The position numbers and the translations under genes were made by a program. The notes beneath the pieces were generated by a model. It searched no databases. It saw nothing but the letters and a program-made list of their open reading frames with translations, and was not told the DNA's origin. This document shows positions 17,406 through 26,108 of a stretch of 53,797 nucleotides of DNA, piece by piece. Where the stretch lies: contig JAVERU010000004.1 in the NCBI GenBank assembly GCA_034006965.1, forward strand, positions 1 to 53,797, read 5' to 3'. How positions within the stretch are numbered: position 1 is the stretch's first letter; every line of letters begins with the position of its first letter. This DNA is from Perlabentimonas sp034006965 (GTDB taxonomy: Bacteria; Bacteroidota; Bacteroidia; Bacteroidales; Tenuifilaceae).

Positions 17406-18557
17406 TTAATCATTCAGAATTTGTTCAACAATCTCTCTGAATAGGTTGACCGATGGCTCAATGATATCATCGGGAAAATCGTAATCCTCGTTGTGGAGCT
17501 GTGGATGACCCTCGCCCGACCCAACCCCAAAGAGGGTTGCTTTGCAAAGCTGAGTAAAATGCCCAAAGTCCTCGCTCCAGCGGAAGGGGGTTTCAAGCCG
17601 ATGGGTTTGCAGGTTAAGCTTTGACGATGCTTGCTGAACCAACGCTGTGCATTCAGAGCTATTGATAGTTGCGGGAAACTCTTCGGTGTAGGCTATGTCA
17701 ACGTTAACGCTATGCTCATGGCCTATGCATTTAATTATTGACTCCGATTGAGCTTTGAGTATCTCCATATCCGAGTTGAGGTAGGTTCGCAGTGTGGCCA
17801 TTAGAGCGGCGTTGCCAGGGGTAGTACCAAAGGCAACCTCGCCCAGCTTGGCATGTATTACTGTTAGCAGCGTAAAGTCGTCAAACCGTTCCCTTTGGCT
17901 TACAAGATTATTAAGCTCCAGAATCATTTTGGCCAAGGCCAAATCGGGGTTATTCCCATCCTCGGGGTGTGCTGCATGCGACGATAGCCCCTTAAGCTTG
18001 GCAATTAGCCCTGTGGATGCAGATGCGAAAGTTCCTTCGCGTAGGAATATTTGGCCACGCTTAAAGCCGGGCAGATTATGCAATGCAAAGGCGTAATCGG
18101 GGGTAAGGGGTTTAAACTTTTCATCAGCAATAACGGCTGCAGCCCCTTGGCCGGTTTCCTCGGCGGGTTGGAATAGTAAAGTAACTTTACCCTTTTTAAG
18201 AGGGCTTTTAAGCAAGCCAACCCCTACACCTGCTAGTATGGTGGAGTGCCCATCATGGCCGCATAGGTGTGCCACGCCATCGTATTGCGAGCGGTAGCCA
18301 AAGTCATTCGATTCCTGAATGGGCAAAGCATCCATATCGGCTCGTAGCAGTATCGATGGGCCCGGTTTACCCGAGTCGTAAACTACGGCTAGCCCATGAC
18401 CACCGAGTCCTGTAACAATGCTCGAGGGATTGGTATTCTTCAGAAAATCTACAATAGTTTTACTTGTTTTCTCCTCTGCCCCCGATAGCTCAGGGTTTTG
18501 GTGTAGGTGCTTTCGAAAGTCGATAAGTTTTGTTACGGTATTGCTATCTAGCGTCAT
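17406..18557 (-). CDS. M20D-family amidohydrolase (aminoacylase/hippurate hydrolase-like)
   Basis: A 383-residue metal-dependent amidohydrolase that probably cleaves N-acyl amino acids or small amides in the cytosol. Metal and catalytic motifs are all present: RADMDALPI, CGHDGHSTIL, the PAEETGQGA glutamates, ALHNLPG, SSHAAHPEDG and the terminal GEGHPQLHNEDYDFPDD. The lid domain (about 180-290) has the family's GTTPGNAALMATLRT block. No signal peptide. It is the first gene of an operon with the racemase 23 bases on; together they suggest turnover of acylated or D-amino acids (inference). A minus-strand TATATTTG lies at 18650-18657, about 95 bases upstream. Confidence 0.9.
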   Translation of the reverse strand: MTLDSNTVTKLIDFRKHLHQNPELSGAEEKTSKTIVDFLKNTNPSSIVTGLGGHGLAVVYDSGKPGPSILLRADMDALPIQESNDFGYRSQYDGVAHLCGHDGHSTILAGVGVGLLKSPLKKGKVTLLFQPAEETGQGAAAVIADEKFKPLTPDYAFALHNLPGFKRGQIFLREGTFASASTGLIAKLKGLSSHAAHPEDGNNPDLALAKMILELNNLVSQRERFDDFTLLTVIHAKLGEVAFGTTPGNAALMATLRTYLNSDMEILKAQSESIIKCIGHEHSVNVDIAYTEEFPATINSSECTALVQQASSKLNLQTHRLETPFRWSEDFGHFTQLCKATLFGVGSGEGHPQLHNEDYDFPDDIIEPSVNLFREIVEQILND

Positions 18558-18857
18558 AAATTGCTTTTTGATTTGCCAAGGTATTGAAAATTAAGAAGAT
18601 TAGCAAATGGAAGTATTCGTTCCAATAACCGATAGGCTTGTATTTGGTTCAAATATATCATAATTTCCATTTGATTACCAGATAGCTAGCCTTTGTGTCT
18701 GAAAAAAGGTTAAATATACTTTTGCATAGAATTGATTGTGGGGGATGCTCTTTGCAAACTATTTCGGTTTATATAGCTATAGCTAAAAGGTAAACAAAAA
18801 TTGTTGCTAGCTGTTAGTGTAGTGTAAATATCAACTTGAAACTAAATTGTTTGCAAT

Positions 18858-19532
18858 ATGAAAACACTAATAATTTTAATGCTTATTGGGCTAAGCATAA
18901 GTAGTAATGCCCAGTCGAAATTTGGGTTTCCCGAGTTACCCTACAGCTACGATGCGCTGGAGGTTTTTGTGGACAAAACCACAATGGATATCCATTACAA
19001 TAGGCATCACAGGGCGTACTACAACAATTTTGTTAAGGCAGCCGATGAGCATAACCTAAATGCGATGACCCTGGAAGAGATTTTTGCCCAAGTGAGCAAG
19101 TATCCAGCAACCATCCGTAATAACGGTGGCGGGTATTATAACCACAACCTTTTCTGGGAGGTTATGTCGCCCGATGGGGGAGGAAAACCAGCTGGTGCTC
19201 TCCTGAAGGCTATTGACGAAACGTTTGGCAGTTTCGATGCCTTTAAAAAGAAGTTTGAAGCTGCGGCAGCGGGCCAATTTGGTAGCGGCTGGGCTTGGCT
19301 CTCGGTTGATGGAAACGGCAAATTATTCGTTTCATCTACCCCCAATCAGGATAATCCCCTTATGGATGTGGCCACCGAGCGAGGTACTCCAATTCTAGGC
19401 CTCGATGTGTGGGAGCATGCATACTATCTGCACTACCAAAATATGCGCGGAACCTATGCAGGTAACTTCTGGAAAGTAGTGAGTTGGGATGCCGTTGAAA
19501 AAAACTATAAAAATGCATTGAGCCCTAAGTAG
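18858..19532 (+). CDS. Exported Mn/Fe superoxide dismutase
   Basis: Converts superoxide to oxygen and hydrogen peroxide. The 224-residue protein has all four metal ligands: His46 (DIHYNRHH), His96 (YYNHNLFW), Asp183 and His187 (LDVWEHAYY). Gly92 at the position where iron enzymes carry Gln, and Gln140 in GQFGSGW, point to the manganese type or a cambialistic enzyme. Unlike the normal cytosolic form it starts with a clear signal peptide (MKTLIILMLIGLSISSNAQS), so it probably acts in the periplasm or outside. It is a single gene followed by a strong terminator; no transporter or redox partner is adjacent. Confidence 0.95.
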   Translation: MKTLIILMLIGLSISSNAQSKFGFPELPYSYDALEVFVDKTTMDIHYNRHHRAYYNNFVKAADEHNLNAMTLEEIFAQVSKYPATIRNNGGGYYNHNLFWEVMSPDGGGKPAGALLKAIDETFGSFDAFKKKFEAAAAGQFGSGWAWLSVDGNGKLFVSSTPNQDNPLMDVATERGTPILGLDVWEHAYYLHYQNMRGTYAGNFWKVVSWDAVEKNYKNALSPK

Positions 19533-19557
19533 ATTTTTTCTTGATATAAAAAATTGC

Positions 19558-19587
19558 AAGCCCAGCTGTTGATCGGCTGGGCTTTTT
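19558..19587 (+). terminator. Terminator of the superoxide dismutase gene
   Basis: A 9-bp stem (AAGCCCAGC with GCTGGGCTT) followed by TTT; it also overlaps the end of the convergent 19586-19987 gene, so it may serve both directions weakly. Confidence 0.85.
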
Positions 19588-19987
19588 ATCTTACTGAAAG
19601 GTTTCTCTCGCCAATTTTGCGGCTCATTAGGTAGTCTAATCCAAAAAAGATACTGCACAAAATAGTAGCACCCAAAACACCATACACAGTTGCTTGAGTG
19701 TTTATTTTACTTGCTACTGTAAGTAAAAACTGAGTGAATTCTAATGACGAAGTGTTGGGCAGGTAGCTTGCAACTATCACCAACGAACCCCCAACAACAA
19801 TTGCAAGTAGGCTAATTATAAGGAAGGGGTCAATCTGTTTTCGTGGGGTTTCCTCCATCAATTGCTCCATTACAATGCTACTGAGGTTGCAGGGTGCCTC
19901 AACCTGCTCGCTTATTAGTTCCGCTTTTAACCATTGGTCAAATTCGCTGTTTGGTTCCTCAAGCAATTGGTTCAAATCTTCTTTCAT
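19586..19987 (-). CDS. Two-helix membrane protein of the ECF sigma operon, possible anti-sigma factor
   Basis: A 133-residue protein I do not recognise. The acidic N-terminal 50 residues are cytosolic (MKEDLNQLLEEPNSEFDQWL); two membrane helices follow (about 54-76 and 98-117) with a short periplasmic loop. It starts 5 bases after the sigma factor stop, so it is translated from the same message. Position and topology suggest it holds the sigma factor at the membrane, but it has no zinc anti-sigma motif and no HxxxCxxC; this role is inference. Confidence 0.65.
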   Translation of the reverse strand: MKEDLNQLLEEPNSEFDQWLKAELISEQVEAPCNLSSIVMEQLMEETPRKQIDPFLIISLLAIVVGGSLVIVASYLPNTSSLEFTQFLLTVASKINTQATVYGVLGATILCSIFFGLDYLMSRKIGERNLSVR

Positions 19988-19992
19988 AGCAG

Positions 19993-20571
19993 TTATCCTG
20001 AATGGTTTATCTCATTATTTTTTGAGTAGTGATGTAGCATCTCTTTAAGTTTCTTGCGGGCTCTATGGAGTTTCACTCTTACATTACTTTCCGATAGTGC
20101 TACCACTTGGGCAATCTCGCTGGTGGGCATCTCATCAACATAAAAAAGTGATATAATTGTTCTATCTTTTTTGCTAAGGCTTTCCATTGCTTTTTGCAGA
20201 TTTTGGCTAGGCTCGTTTTCTTCGGTGGTTTGCATAGCATCATGCTTATTGTAATCAATCTCAGTTGTGATTAACCTTTTCTTGCGTTTATGCGTAATGC
20301 AGGTGTTGTAGCAGATGCGGTAAACCCAAGTCGATAGTTGGCTATCGGCTCTAAATGAATTAATTGAACGGATGGCCTTGATGAATGTATCCTGCGCAAC
20401 CTCCTGGGCGTCATGGTAGTCGCCCAGAAGGTTTAGCGCTAGGTTAAAGACCATACGCTCGTACCTGTGAATGAATTCTGCGGTTGCCCCGCGATGATTC
20501 TGCATTACCAGGCGAACAAGCGCTTTGTCGGATAGTTTATCCGTTGGTTCTATCATCCTTTTTTCTCTCAA
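19993..20571 (-). CDS. ECF-type RNA polymerase sigma factor
   Basis: A 192-residue sigma-70 family factor with regions 2 and 4 only. Region 2 shows FNLALNLLGDYHDAQEVAQDTFIKAIRSI and STWVYRICYNTCITHKRKKR (promoter melting and -10 reading); region 4 shows MESLSKKDRTIISLFYVDEM and SEIAQVVALSESNVRVKLHRARKKLKEML (helix-turn-helix). The start overlaps the end of the upstream membrane protein gene by up to 35 bases; Met6 (ATG at 20554-20556) would shorten the overlap. It is the middle gene of a three-gene operon, whose outer members are both small membrane proteins. Target genes are unknown. Confidence 0.93.
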   Translation of the reverse strand: MREKRMIEPTDKLSDKALVRLVMQNHRGATAEFIHRYERMVFNLALNLLGDYHDAQEVAQDTFIKAIRSINSFRADSQLSTWVYRICYNTCITHKRKKRLITTEIDYNKHDAMQTTEENEPSQNLQKAMESLSKKDRTIISLFYVDEMPTSEIAQVVALSESNVRVKLHRARKKLKEMLHHYSKNNEINHSG

Positions 20572-20896
20572 TTAGGTAGTAAGCCATAAGCCCCATGCCG
20601 CCAAAAAGAAGAATCATACTAAAGTATGCTGGGCCTGCTTCCATTGCCTTATTCTGGTATAGCAAGGCTCCCGAAATAATGCCCAAAGCAATTCCAACTA
20701 GGAAAAGTCCGTATTTTAGTGCAATGGAGTGCGAACTTTTGCTTTTCGATAAAAATATTGATGGGTCAATTCCCTTTTCAAGCATTTGCATACGCTCGCG
20801 GTTTCTGTTTCGTAAGTAAATGTAAATTATGCCAAATGCTAGCGAGTGGCTAAATACAATGGCAACAATGGGGATAAGTAGTTCAACTGTGCTCAT
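20537..20896 (-). CDS. Small membrane protein, DUF6249-like
   Basis: A 119-residue protein with three predicted membrane helices (about 5-27, 60-80, 88-107) and a basic linker (YLRNRNRERMQMLEKGID). The pattern helix - RNRERMQMLEKGIDP - two helices resembles the DUF6249 family, which in Bacteroidota is often next to an ECF sigma gene. Its 3' end overlaps the sigma factor gene, suggesting coupled translation. Function unknown; a role in control of the sigma factor is inferred only from the operon. Confidence 0.7.
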   Translation of the reverse strand: MSTVELLIPIVAIVFSHSLAFGIIYIYLRNRNRERMQMLEKGIDPSIFLSKSKSSHSIALKYGLFLVGIALGIISGALLYQNKAMEAGPAYFSMILLFGGMGLMAYYLIERKKDDRTNG

Positions 20897-21023
20897 AGCT
20901 TTTGTTATTTAAAATTTGTTTGTGTTCGTTTGACTACACCCATTATTTTATTGTTACAAATGAAATGATAAAAATTTTTGAGATGGCAGGTTGTAGTCAA
21001 ATTTTAACCCATACCCTATAATT

Positions 21024-21073
21024 AACCCAGATTAGACATTAGGAGTTCTGCGAACTAATGGCTTAGCTGGGTT
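21024..21073. repeat. Stem-loop element in the spacer before pckA
   Basis: The outer arm AACCCAG (21024-21030) pairs with CTGGGTT (21067-21073); inside, CATTAG and AGTTC-TGC-GAACT form a second hairpin. A further palindrome CCCGATGAATCGGG lies at 21080-21093. They sit between two divergent genes about 200 bases from the pckA promoter, with no T run, so an intergenic palindromic repeat is more likely than a terminator. The rest of 20897-21289 shows no gene. Confidence 0.4.
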
Positions 21074-21289
21074 TAACCCTCCCGATGAATCGGGACAAGC
21101 TGATTTAGAAAAACTAAATTTATAAGCATTTATGATTGCAAATTATTAGTTTTTCTTCATCGATATGTTATCATAACATTCAATTAATCTGTGTATTAAC
21201 AGTATCGTTTTCTAATGGCAGTCATTAGAAAAAAAACGCTAATGACAAATTTGGGATTAATATAAACTGATATTAAACATAGATTACGC

Positions 21290-21322
21290 TTGCGGTATGT
21301 ACGCATTTTCCGTTTAAATTTG
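21290..21322 (+). promoter_or_regulatory. pckA promoter
   Basis: TTG at 21290-21292, 22-base spacer, TAAATTTG at 21315-21322, about 58 bases before the chosen pckA start. It leaves no room for the longer upstream start at 21327. Confidence 0.6.
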
Positions 21323-21380
21323 TGTTTTGGCGGTTCGAGTAAGTTCGATCCGCTCATTTATTGTAAACCCTAATCTTGTA

Positions 21381-22997
21381 ATGAAAAAAATAGACCTATC
21401 TCGCTACGGAATCGGTGAGGCTGAGGAGATATTTTATAACCCCAGCTACGATTTGCTTTTCACGCATGAAACCAACCCTAATCTGACAGGATTTGAAAGG
21501 GGCACACTAACTAGCCTTGGTGCTATTAATGTTGATACTGGTATTTTTACTGGTCGTTCGCCAAAAGATAAATACATAGTTCGTGAGCCCAACTCCGAGG
21601 GTAACGTTTGGTGGGCCGAGAAGGGTAAAAAAAGTTCCGACAACAAGCCAATTACCCCCGAAGTATGGGAGCACCTTAAAAGCATTAGCGCGAAGCAGCT
21701 CACAGGCAAAAAGCTTTATGTAGTCGACTCGTACTGTGGAGCCAACGAGGATACCCGTTTAAAGGTTCGCTTTGTAATGGAGGTGGCCTGGCAAGCCCAT
21801 TTTGTAAAGAATATGTTTATTCGGCCAAGCGACGAGGATCTAAAGGATTTTGAGCCAGATTTTGTTGTGCTTGTTGCCTCAAAAACATCAAACCCCAACT
21901 GGAAAGAGCAGAATTTAAATAGCGAGGTGTACGTTGCCTTCCATCTTACCGAACGGATGGCGGTAATCGGTGGTAGCTGGTACGGTGGCGAGATGAAGAA
22001 GGGAATTTTCTCGGTGATGAACTACTACCTTCCGCTTAAAGGGATAGCCGCAATGCACTGCAGTGCAAATGTTGGTAAGGAGGGAGATGTGGCCATTTTC
22101 TTCGGCCTTTCGGGTACTGGTAAAACTACCCTTTCGGCCGATCCCAATCGCGCCCTGATTGGCGATGATGAGCATGGCTGGGACGACGATGGTGTTTTCA
22201 ACTTCGAGGGGGGGTGCTACGCCAAGTGTATCGATCTTGATCCCAAGAAAGAACCTGATATTTATGCAGCCATCAGGCGCGATGCCCTACTCGAGAACTT
22301 GGTGGTAGACAACGAGGGTAATATTGATTTTAGCTCTAAGGAGAAAACTGAGAACACTCGGGTATCGTATCCCATTTATCATATCAAAAATATTGTAAAG
22401 CCAGTATCGAAGGCGGGCCATGCACAAAAAGTAATCTTTCTAACCGCCGATTCTTTTGGCGTGCTACCTCCCGTTGCCAAGCTTACTCCAAACCAAACGC
22501 AGTACCATTTTTTAAGCGGATTTACAGCCAAACTAGCTGGTACCGAGCTGGGTGTAAAAGAGCCCCAGCCAACTTTTAGCAGCTGTTTTGGACAGGCATT
22601 CCTTTTGCTTCACCCAACGGTATACTCGCGCGAGCTGGTTAAAAAGATGGTCAAGCACGGATCAACGGCTTACCTGGTTAATACGGGGTGGATAGGTGGC
22701 CCTTACGGAGTGGGTAAGCGTATCGATTTGCCCGCTACGCGCGCTATAATCAACTCTATTCTAGATGGTAGTATCGAGGAGGCCGATTTTGAGATTATGC
22801 CCATATTCAACTTGCAAATTCCAAAAGTGCTAAAGGGAGTTGAGAGTAAGTTTTTAAACCCTCGCAATAGCTGGCCAAACCCAGCCGATTGGGATATTGC
22901 TGCCAAGGAGCTAGCCCAAAAGTTTATTGAAAACTTCGAAAACTTTACCGATAATGAAGCCGGTAAGAAGTTGGTTGCTGCTGGCCCTCAATTGTAG
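21381..22997 (+). CDS. pckA: Phosphoenolpyruvate carboxykinase (ATP)
   Basis: Interconverts oxaloacetate plus ATP and phosphoenolpyruvate plus CO2 plus ADP; in Bacteroidota it also runs toward oxaloacetate in fermentation to succinate. From the ATG at 21381 (MKKIDLSRYGIG) the protein has 538 residues, the family's usual size. Motifs: TGRSPKDKYIV, MHCSANVG, kinase-1a GLSGTGKTTLSADP, kinase-2 IGDDEHGWDD, FEGGCYAKCIDL, and the adenine-site INTGWIGG-like VNTGWIGGPYG. The upstream extension from 21327 has no family match and would begin only five bases after the promoter's -7 element. A strong bidirectional hairpin follows. Confidence 0.97.
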   Translation: MKKIDLSRYGIGEAEEIFYNPSYDLLFTHETNPNLTGFERGTLTSLGAINVDTGIFTGRSPKDKYIVREPNSEGNVWWAEKGKKSSDNKPITPEVWEHLKSISAKQLTGKKLYVVDSYCGANEDTRLKVRFVMEVAWQAHFVKNMFIRPSDEDLKDFEPDFVVLVASKTSNPNWKEQNLNSEVYVAFHLTERMAVIGGSWYGGEMKKGIFSVMNYYLPLKGIAAMHCSANVGKEGDVAIFFGLSGTGKTTLSADPNRALIGDDEHGWDDDGVFNFEGGCYAKCIDLDPKKEPDIYAAIRRDALLENLVVDNEGNIDFSSKEKTENTRVSYPIYHIKNIVKPVSKAGHAQKVIFLTADSFGVLPPVAKLTPNQTQYHFLSGFTAKLAGTELGVKEPQPTFSSCFGQAFLLLHPTVYSRELVKKMVKHGSTAYLVNTGWIGGPYGVGKRIDLPATRAIINSILDGSIEEADFEIMPIFNLQIPKVLKGVESKFLNPRNSWPNPADWDIAAKELAQKFIENFENFTDNEAGKKLVAAGPQL

Positions 22998-23016
22998 AGA
23001 GAGGTACTTTGCTACA

Positions 23017-23047
23017 ATAGAAAAGGGGCTTAACGCCCCTTTTCTAT
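23017..23047. terminator. Bidirectional terminator between pckA and the M3 peptidase gene
   Basis: A 13-bp stem (ATAGAAAAGGGGC with GCCCCTTTTCTAT, loop TTAAC) between two convergent genes, with A and T tracts on both sides. Confidence 0.85.
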
Positions 23048-23069
23048 TTTGCAGAGGATGTTTTAACTA

Positions 23070-25166
23070 TTATTTCAACCCCCTTTGGCGTAGCAATGGG
23101 TCAATTGATGGTGCTTTGCCACGGAACTTAATGTACTGCTCCATACCTTCGCCCATAGCATTCTCGGCAAGGCAATGCTTACGGAACTTGGCAGCAAGCT
23201 CCTGGTTAAACAGATCGCCTGTTTCAACGAATGCCTCGAAGGCATCAGCATCAAGCTGACCGGCCCAAAGGTATACGTAGTAACCTGCAGCGTACCCTCC
23301 ACCGAAGATGTGACCAAAGTTGGTTGTGCGGTAGCGAGGTACAATCTCATCAATCAGACCAATCTCTTTTAGCACTTTATTCTCAAACTCATTAACATCA
23401 GTGTCTTTGGTGATATTTGAGGTATGCCAATGCATATCGAGTAGTGCTGCTGCAACATACTCGGTGGTAGCAAAACCTTGATTGAACTTGCTGCTATTCT
23501 GCATCTTTTTAATGAGCTCATCGGGAATAGGCTCGCCAGTTTCGTAATGCTTGGCGTATACTTTAAGCACCTCAGGCTCACCTGCCCAGTTCTCCATAAT
23601 TTGCGATGGTAGCTCAACGAAGTCGCGGGGTACGCTACGGCTAGTACGATTGTAACGCCCATCGGCAAAAAAGTTATGTAGCGCATGGCCAAACTCGTGA
23701 AAGAAGGTCTCTGTTTCGTCCCAGCTAAGCATAGCGGGTCTGTTGCCCACAGGGCGTGAGAAGTTCATAACGATGGTTACAACGGGAGTAATTTTTTGTC
23801 CATCCCTATAGCTGCCGCTACGGTATGTTCCGCACCATGCACCTCCACGCTTGCTTGCCCTTGGATGTGGGTCGATAAATAGCACCGATAGGTGTGAGCC
23901 ATCGTTGTCAATTACCTCAAATGCCTCTACCTCTTCGTGGTATACAGGGATATCGGGTCTTTTCTTGAAGGTTAAGCCGTAAAGCCTGTTTGAAACGTAG
24001 AAAATACCATCGCGTACATTATCGTAGGTAAGGTATGGCTTAATTTCGTCCTCGTCAAGGTCGTATTTCTCCTTACGTACTTTCTCCGAGTAGTACCACC
24101 AGTCCCATGACTGTAGCTTAAAGTTGCCCCCTTCACGGTCAATAATTTTTTGCATATCGGCACGCTCTTCCTTGGCACGCTTAAGGGCAGGATCCCATAC
24201 CTTATTAAGGAAGTTAAACACATTCTCAGGATTTTCGGCCATCTGCTCCGAGGTGAAGAACTGGCCGTAGTTTTCGTATCCAAGAATCTGCGACATCTCT
24301 TGGCGAAGCGTCATTAGCTCAATGAAAAGCTCCTTGTTGTCGTTCTCATTATTGTTGTCGCCACGCATAAAGTAGGCGGTGTAAAGCTTTTCACGTAAAT
24401 CGCGACGCTCTGAGAACTGAAGGAAAGGAACCCAGCTGGGCTTCGATAGGTTGAACATCCACTTGCCAGGATGGCCAGCCTTCTCGGCCATTTCGGCAGC
24501 ACCAGTCCTTACATCCTCGGGTAGCCCCACAAGATCCTCCTCGTTTTCGAGTAATAGGGTAAACCCATTATTCTCGGCCAGGAGGTTTTGGTTGAGCTGA
24601 AGTGACACCATCGACATGCGCTCGTTAAGCTTCTTAAGCTGCTCGCGCTGCTCCTCGGGTAGGGCAGCACCGTTGCGAGCAAAATCGTCGTATATCTTCT
24701 CAACTACCCTCATCTGCTCATGGTCAAGATCAAGGCTTTCACGCTTATCGTAAACGTTTTTTATGCGCTCAAATAGATCTTGATTGAACCTAATGGCGTT
24801 GCGGTGTGCCGAAAGCATAGGGGTGGTTTCGCGAGCAATCTCCTGCATGCGTGGACTGGTGTTGGCACCATTCAGGCCGCCAAATACTGCGCCCACCTTA
24901 CCCATTAGCTCACCAGCCTTATCGTATGCCAAGATGGTGTTCTCAAAGTTTGGCTCCTCTGTGTTGCTAACTATGGCTTCTATTTCGGCATTATGCTGTT
25001 TAATTGCCTCTTCGTAGGCAGGGATGTAATGATCATCCTCAATTAAATGGAATGGTGGGGTGCCAAATGGGGTATCCCACTCCACAAAAAATGGATTTGG
25101 CTTTTCGCTTTGCGTGCAGCTAAGCATCATGCCAACCGGAATTAATAAGAAAAATAGTTTCTTCAT
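23070..25166 (-). CDS. M3-family zinc metallopeptidase lipoprotein (peptidyl-dipeptidase Dcp-like)
   Basis: A 698-residue thimet-type oligopeptidase. A lipoprotein signal (MKKLFFLLIPVGMMLSC, lipobox Cys17) puts it in the envelope. The zinc motif HEFGHALH lies near residue 489 (FFHEFGHALHNFF), with the third ligand in the following helix (ELPSQIMENW) and the substrate-binding GGGYAAGYYVYLWAG near the C-terminus. Dcp removes C-terminal dipeptides from peptides up to a few dozen residues, so it probably helps digest peptides taken into the periplasm. Single gene, convergent with pckA. The N-terminal length and the NPFF/WDTPFGTPPF block match Dcp-type rather than oligopeptidase A. Confidence 0.92.
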   Translation of the reverse strand: MKKLFFLLIPVGMMLSCTQSEKPNPFFVEWDTPFGTPPFHLIEDDHYIPAYEEAIKQHNAEIEAIVSNTEEPNFENTILAYDKAGELMGKVGAVFGGLNGANTSPRMQEIARETTPMLSAHRNAIRFNQDLFERIKNVYDKRESLDLDHEQMRVVEKIYDDFARNGAALPEEQREQLKKLNERMSMVSLQLNQNLLAENNGFTLLLENEEDLVGLPEDVRTGAAEMAEKAGHPGKWMFNLSKPSWVPFLQFSERRDLREKLYTAYFMRGDNNNENDNKELFIELMTLRQEMSQILGYENYGQFFTSEQMAENPENVFNFLNKVWDPALKRAKEERADMQKIIDREGGNFKLQSWDWWYYSEKVRKEKYDLDEDEIKPYLTYDNVRDGIFYVSNRLYGLTFKKRPDIPVYHEEVEAFEVIDNDGSHLSVLFIDPHPRASKRGGAWCGTYRSGSYRDGQKITPVVTIVMNFSRPVGNRPAMLSWDETETFFHEFGHALHNFFADGRYNRTSRSVPRDFVELPSQIMENWAGEPEVLKVYAKHYETGEPIPDELIKKMQNSSKFNQGFATTEYVAAALLDMHWHTSNITKDTDVNEFENKVLKEIGLIDEIVPRYRTTNFGHIFGGGYAAGYYVYLWAGQLDADAFEAFVETGDLFNQELAAKFRKHCLAENAMGEGMEQYIKFRGKAPSIDPLLRQRGLK

Positions 25167-25461
25167 ACTGCATTGTGTTTTGGTTAGAATTATTTGTTGT
25201 GGGTATCAAAATTTGGTTCGATTGTTAAAATGGTTTCCAGCTTATTTGAGTGCGAAACCCAAAAATAGTTTAAGCAAATAAAAAGGTTAAGCCATTCTCG
25301 CTCTTCCTAATGAGCCATAGTCATCATTGATAATATGCTCAAGGTTGCCCTTTCTGTGCTAAACCCTCAAATATACAAAAAGATAGTGTGACCATGTAAA
25401 TGAATTGGGTATTACTAAACATTTTTATAATTTAGGAGCAAACTTAACAGGCCATCGCAGG

Positions 25462-25989
25462 ATGAGTAAAAAGAGTAAGACCATAGCACACATATACATT
25501 GTCGATCATGATTTTGTGTACACAACATCTCTGAAGAAGGCCATTGAAAAGCCATCCAAGTATACTATTCAAACATTTGTAACTGGCGAGAGGTTTATTG
25601 CCCATATTGCGTCCCATACCTTTCGTAAAAACGATATCCACATCGTATTTTTAGGCTATCATTTTGTCGACGATCGGGACCAAACCCTAATGAATGGGCT
25701 TGAAATTTTAGAAGCCACCAAGGTTATAAATCCTAACATTGAGGTTGTTATGCTGTACACGCCTAACGAGGCAACCTTTGGCGCATATGCTCGCAATAGC
25801 GGGGCCTATTCGTTTGTTCCAAAGAACGACACCATATTTCTAAGAATAAATAATATTGTGATGCGGATCATTAGCCAAAAGGTGCTGGAGCAAAAGCGAA
25901 AGTCGTTTCTTATATCCGCCAAAATCTTTGTAGCCTATCTTCTGGTGCTTCTGCTGGCCATTGTTATTTTTTCCCTTCTGTACTCGTAG
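25462..25989 (+). CDS. Degenerate receiver domain tethered to the membrane by a C-terminal helix
   Basis: A 175-residue protein with an unusual plan. Residues 8-125 have the CheY-like receiver pattern: acidic pair in IVDHD (Asp15, Asp17), switch Thr100 in VVMLYT, and conserved Lys121 in SFVPKND. At the phosphoacceptor position (HIVFLGYHF, Gly65) the Asp is missing, so normal phosphorylation is unlikely. A basic linker (KVLEQKRKS) leads to one hydrophobic helix (about 150-172) ending at the C-terminus. The ATG at 25462 is chosen because the upstream extension from 25405 does not fit the receiver start. It may be a membrane-bound scaffold that senses partner proteins; no kinase is adjacent. Confidence 0.7.
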   Translation: MSKKSKTIAHIYIVDHDFVYTTSLKKAIEKPSKYTIQTFVTGERFIAHIASHTFRKNDIHIVFLGYHFVDDRDQTLMNGLEILEATKVINPNIEVVMLYTPNEATFGAYARNSGAYSFVPKNDTIFLRINNIVMRIISQKVLEQKRKSFLISAKIFVAYLLVLLLAIVIFSLLYS

Positions 25990-26108
25990 CTTTGTAATTT
26001 TCCAAGCCACGGAGCTTCCTGCTGACTAAATGGCAGGCCTAACCCTATGGCATTACTTTTGACATCCTAGCTCTGAAAAAACGAATGTTTAACTAAAAGA
26101 TATAAGCC

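Noticed and set aside
21327..21380. N-terminal extension of PckA
   Set aside because: The promoter -7 element ends at 21322, so this start would lie at or before the transcript start.
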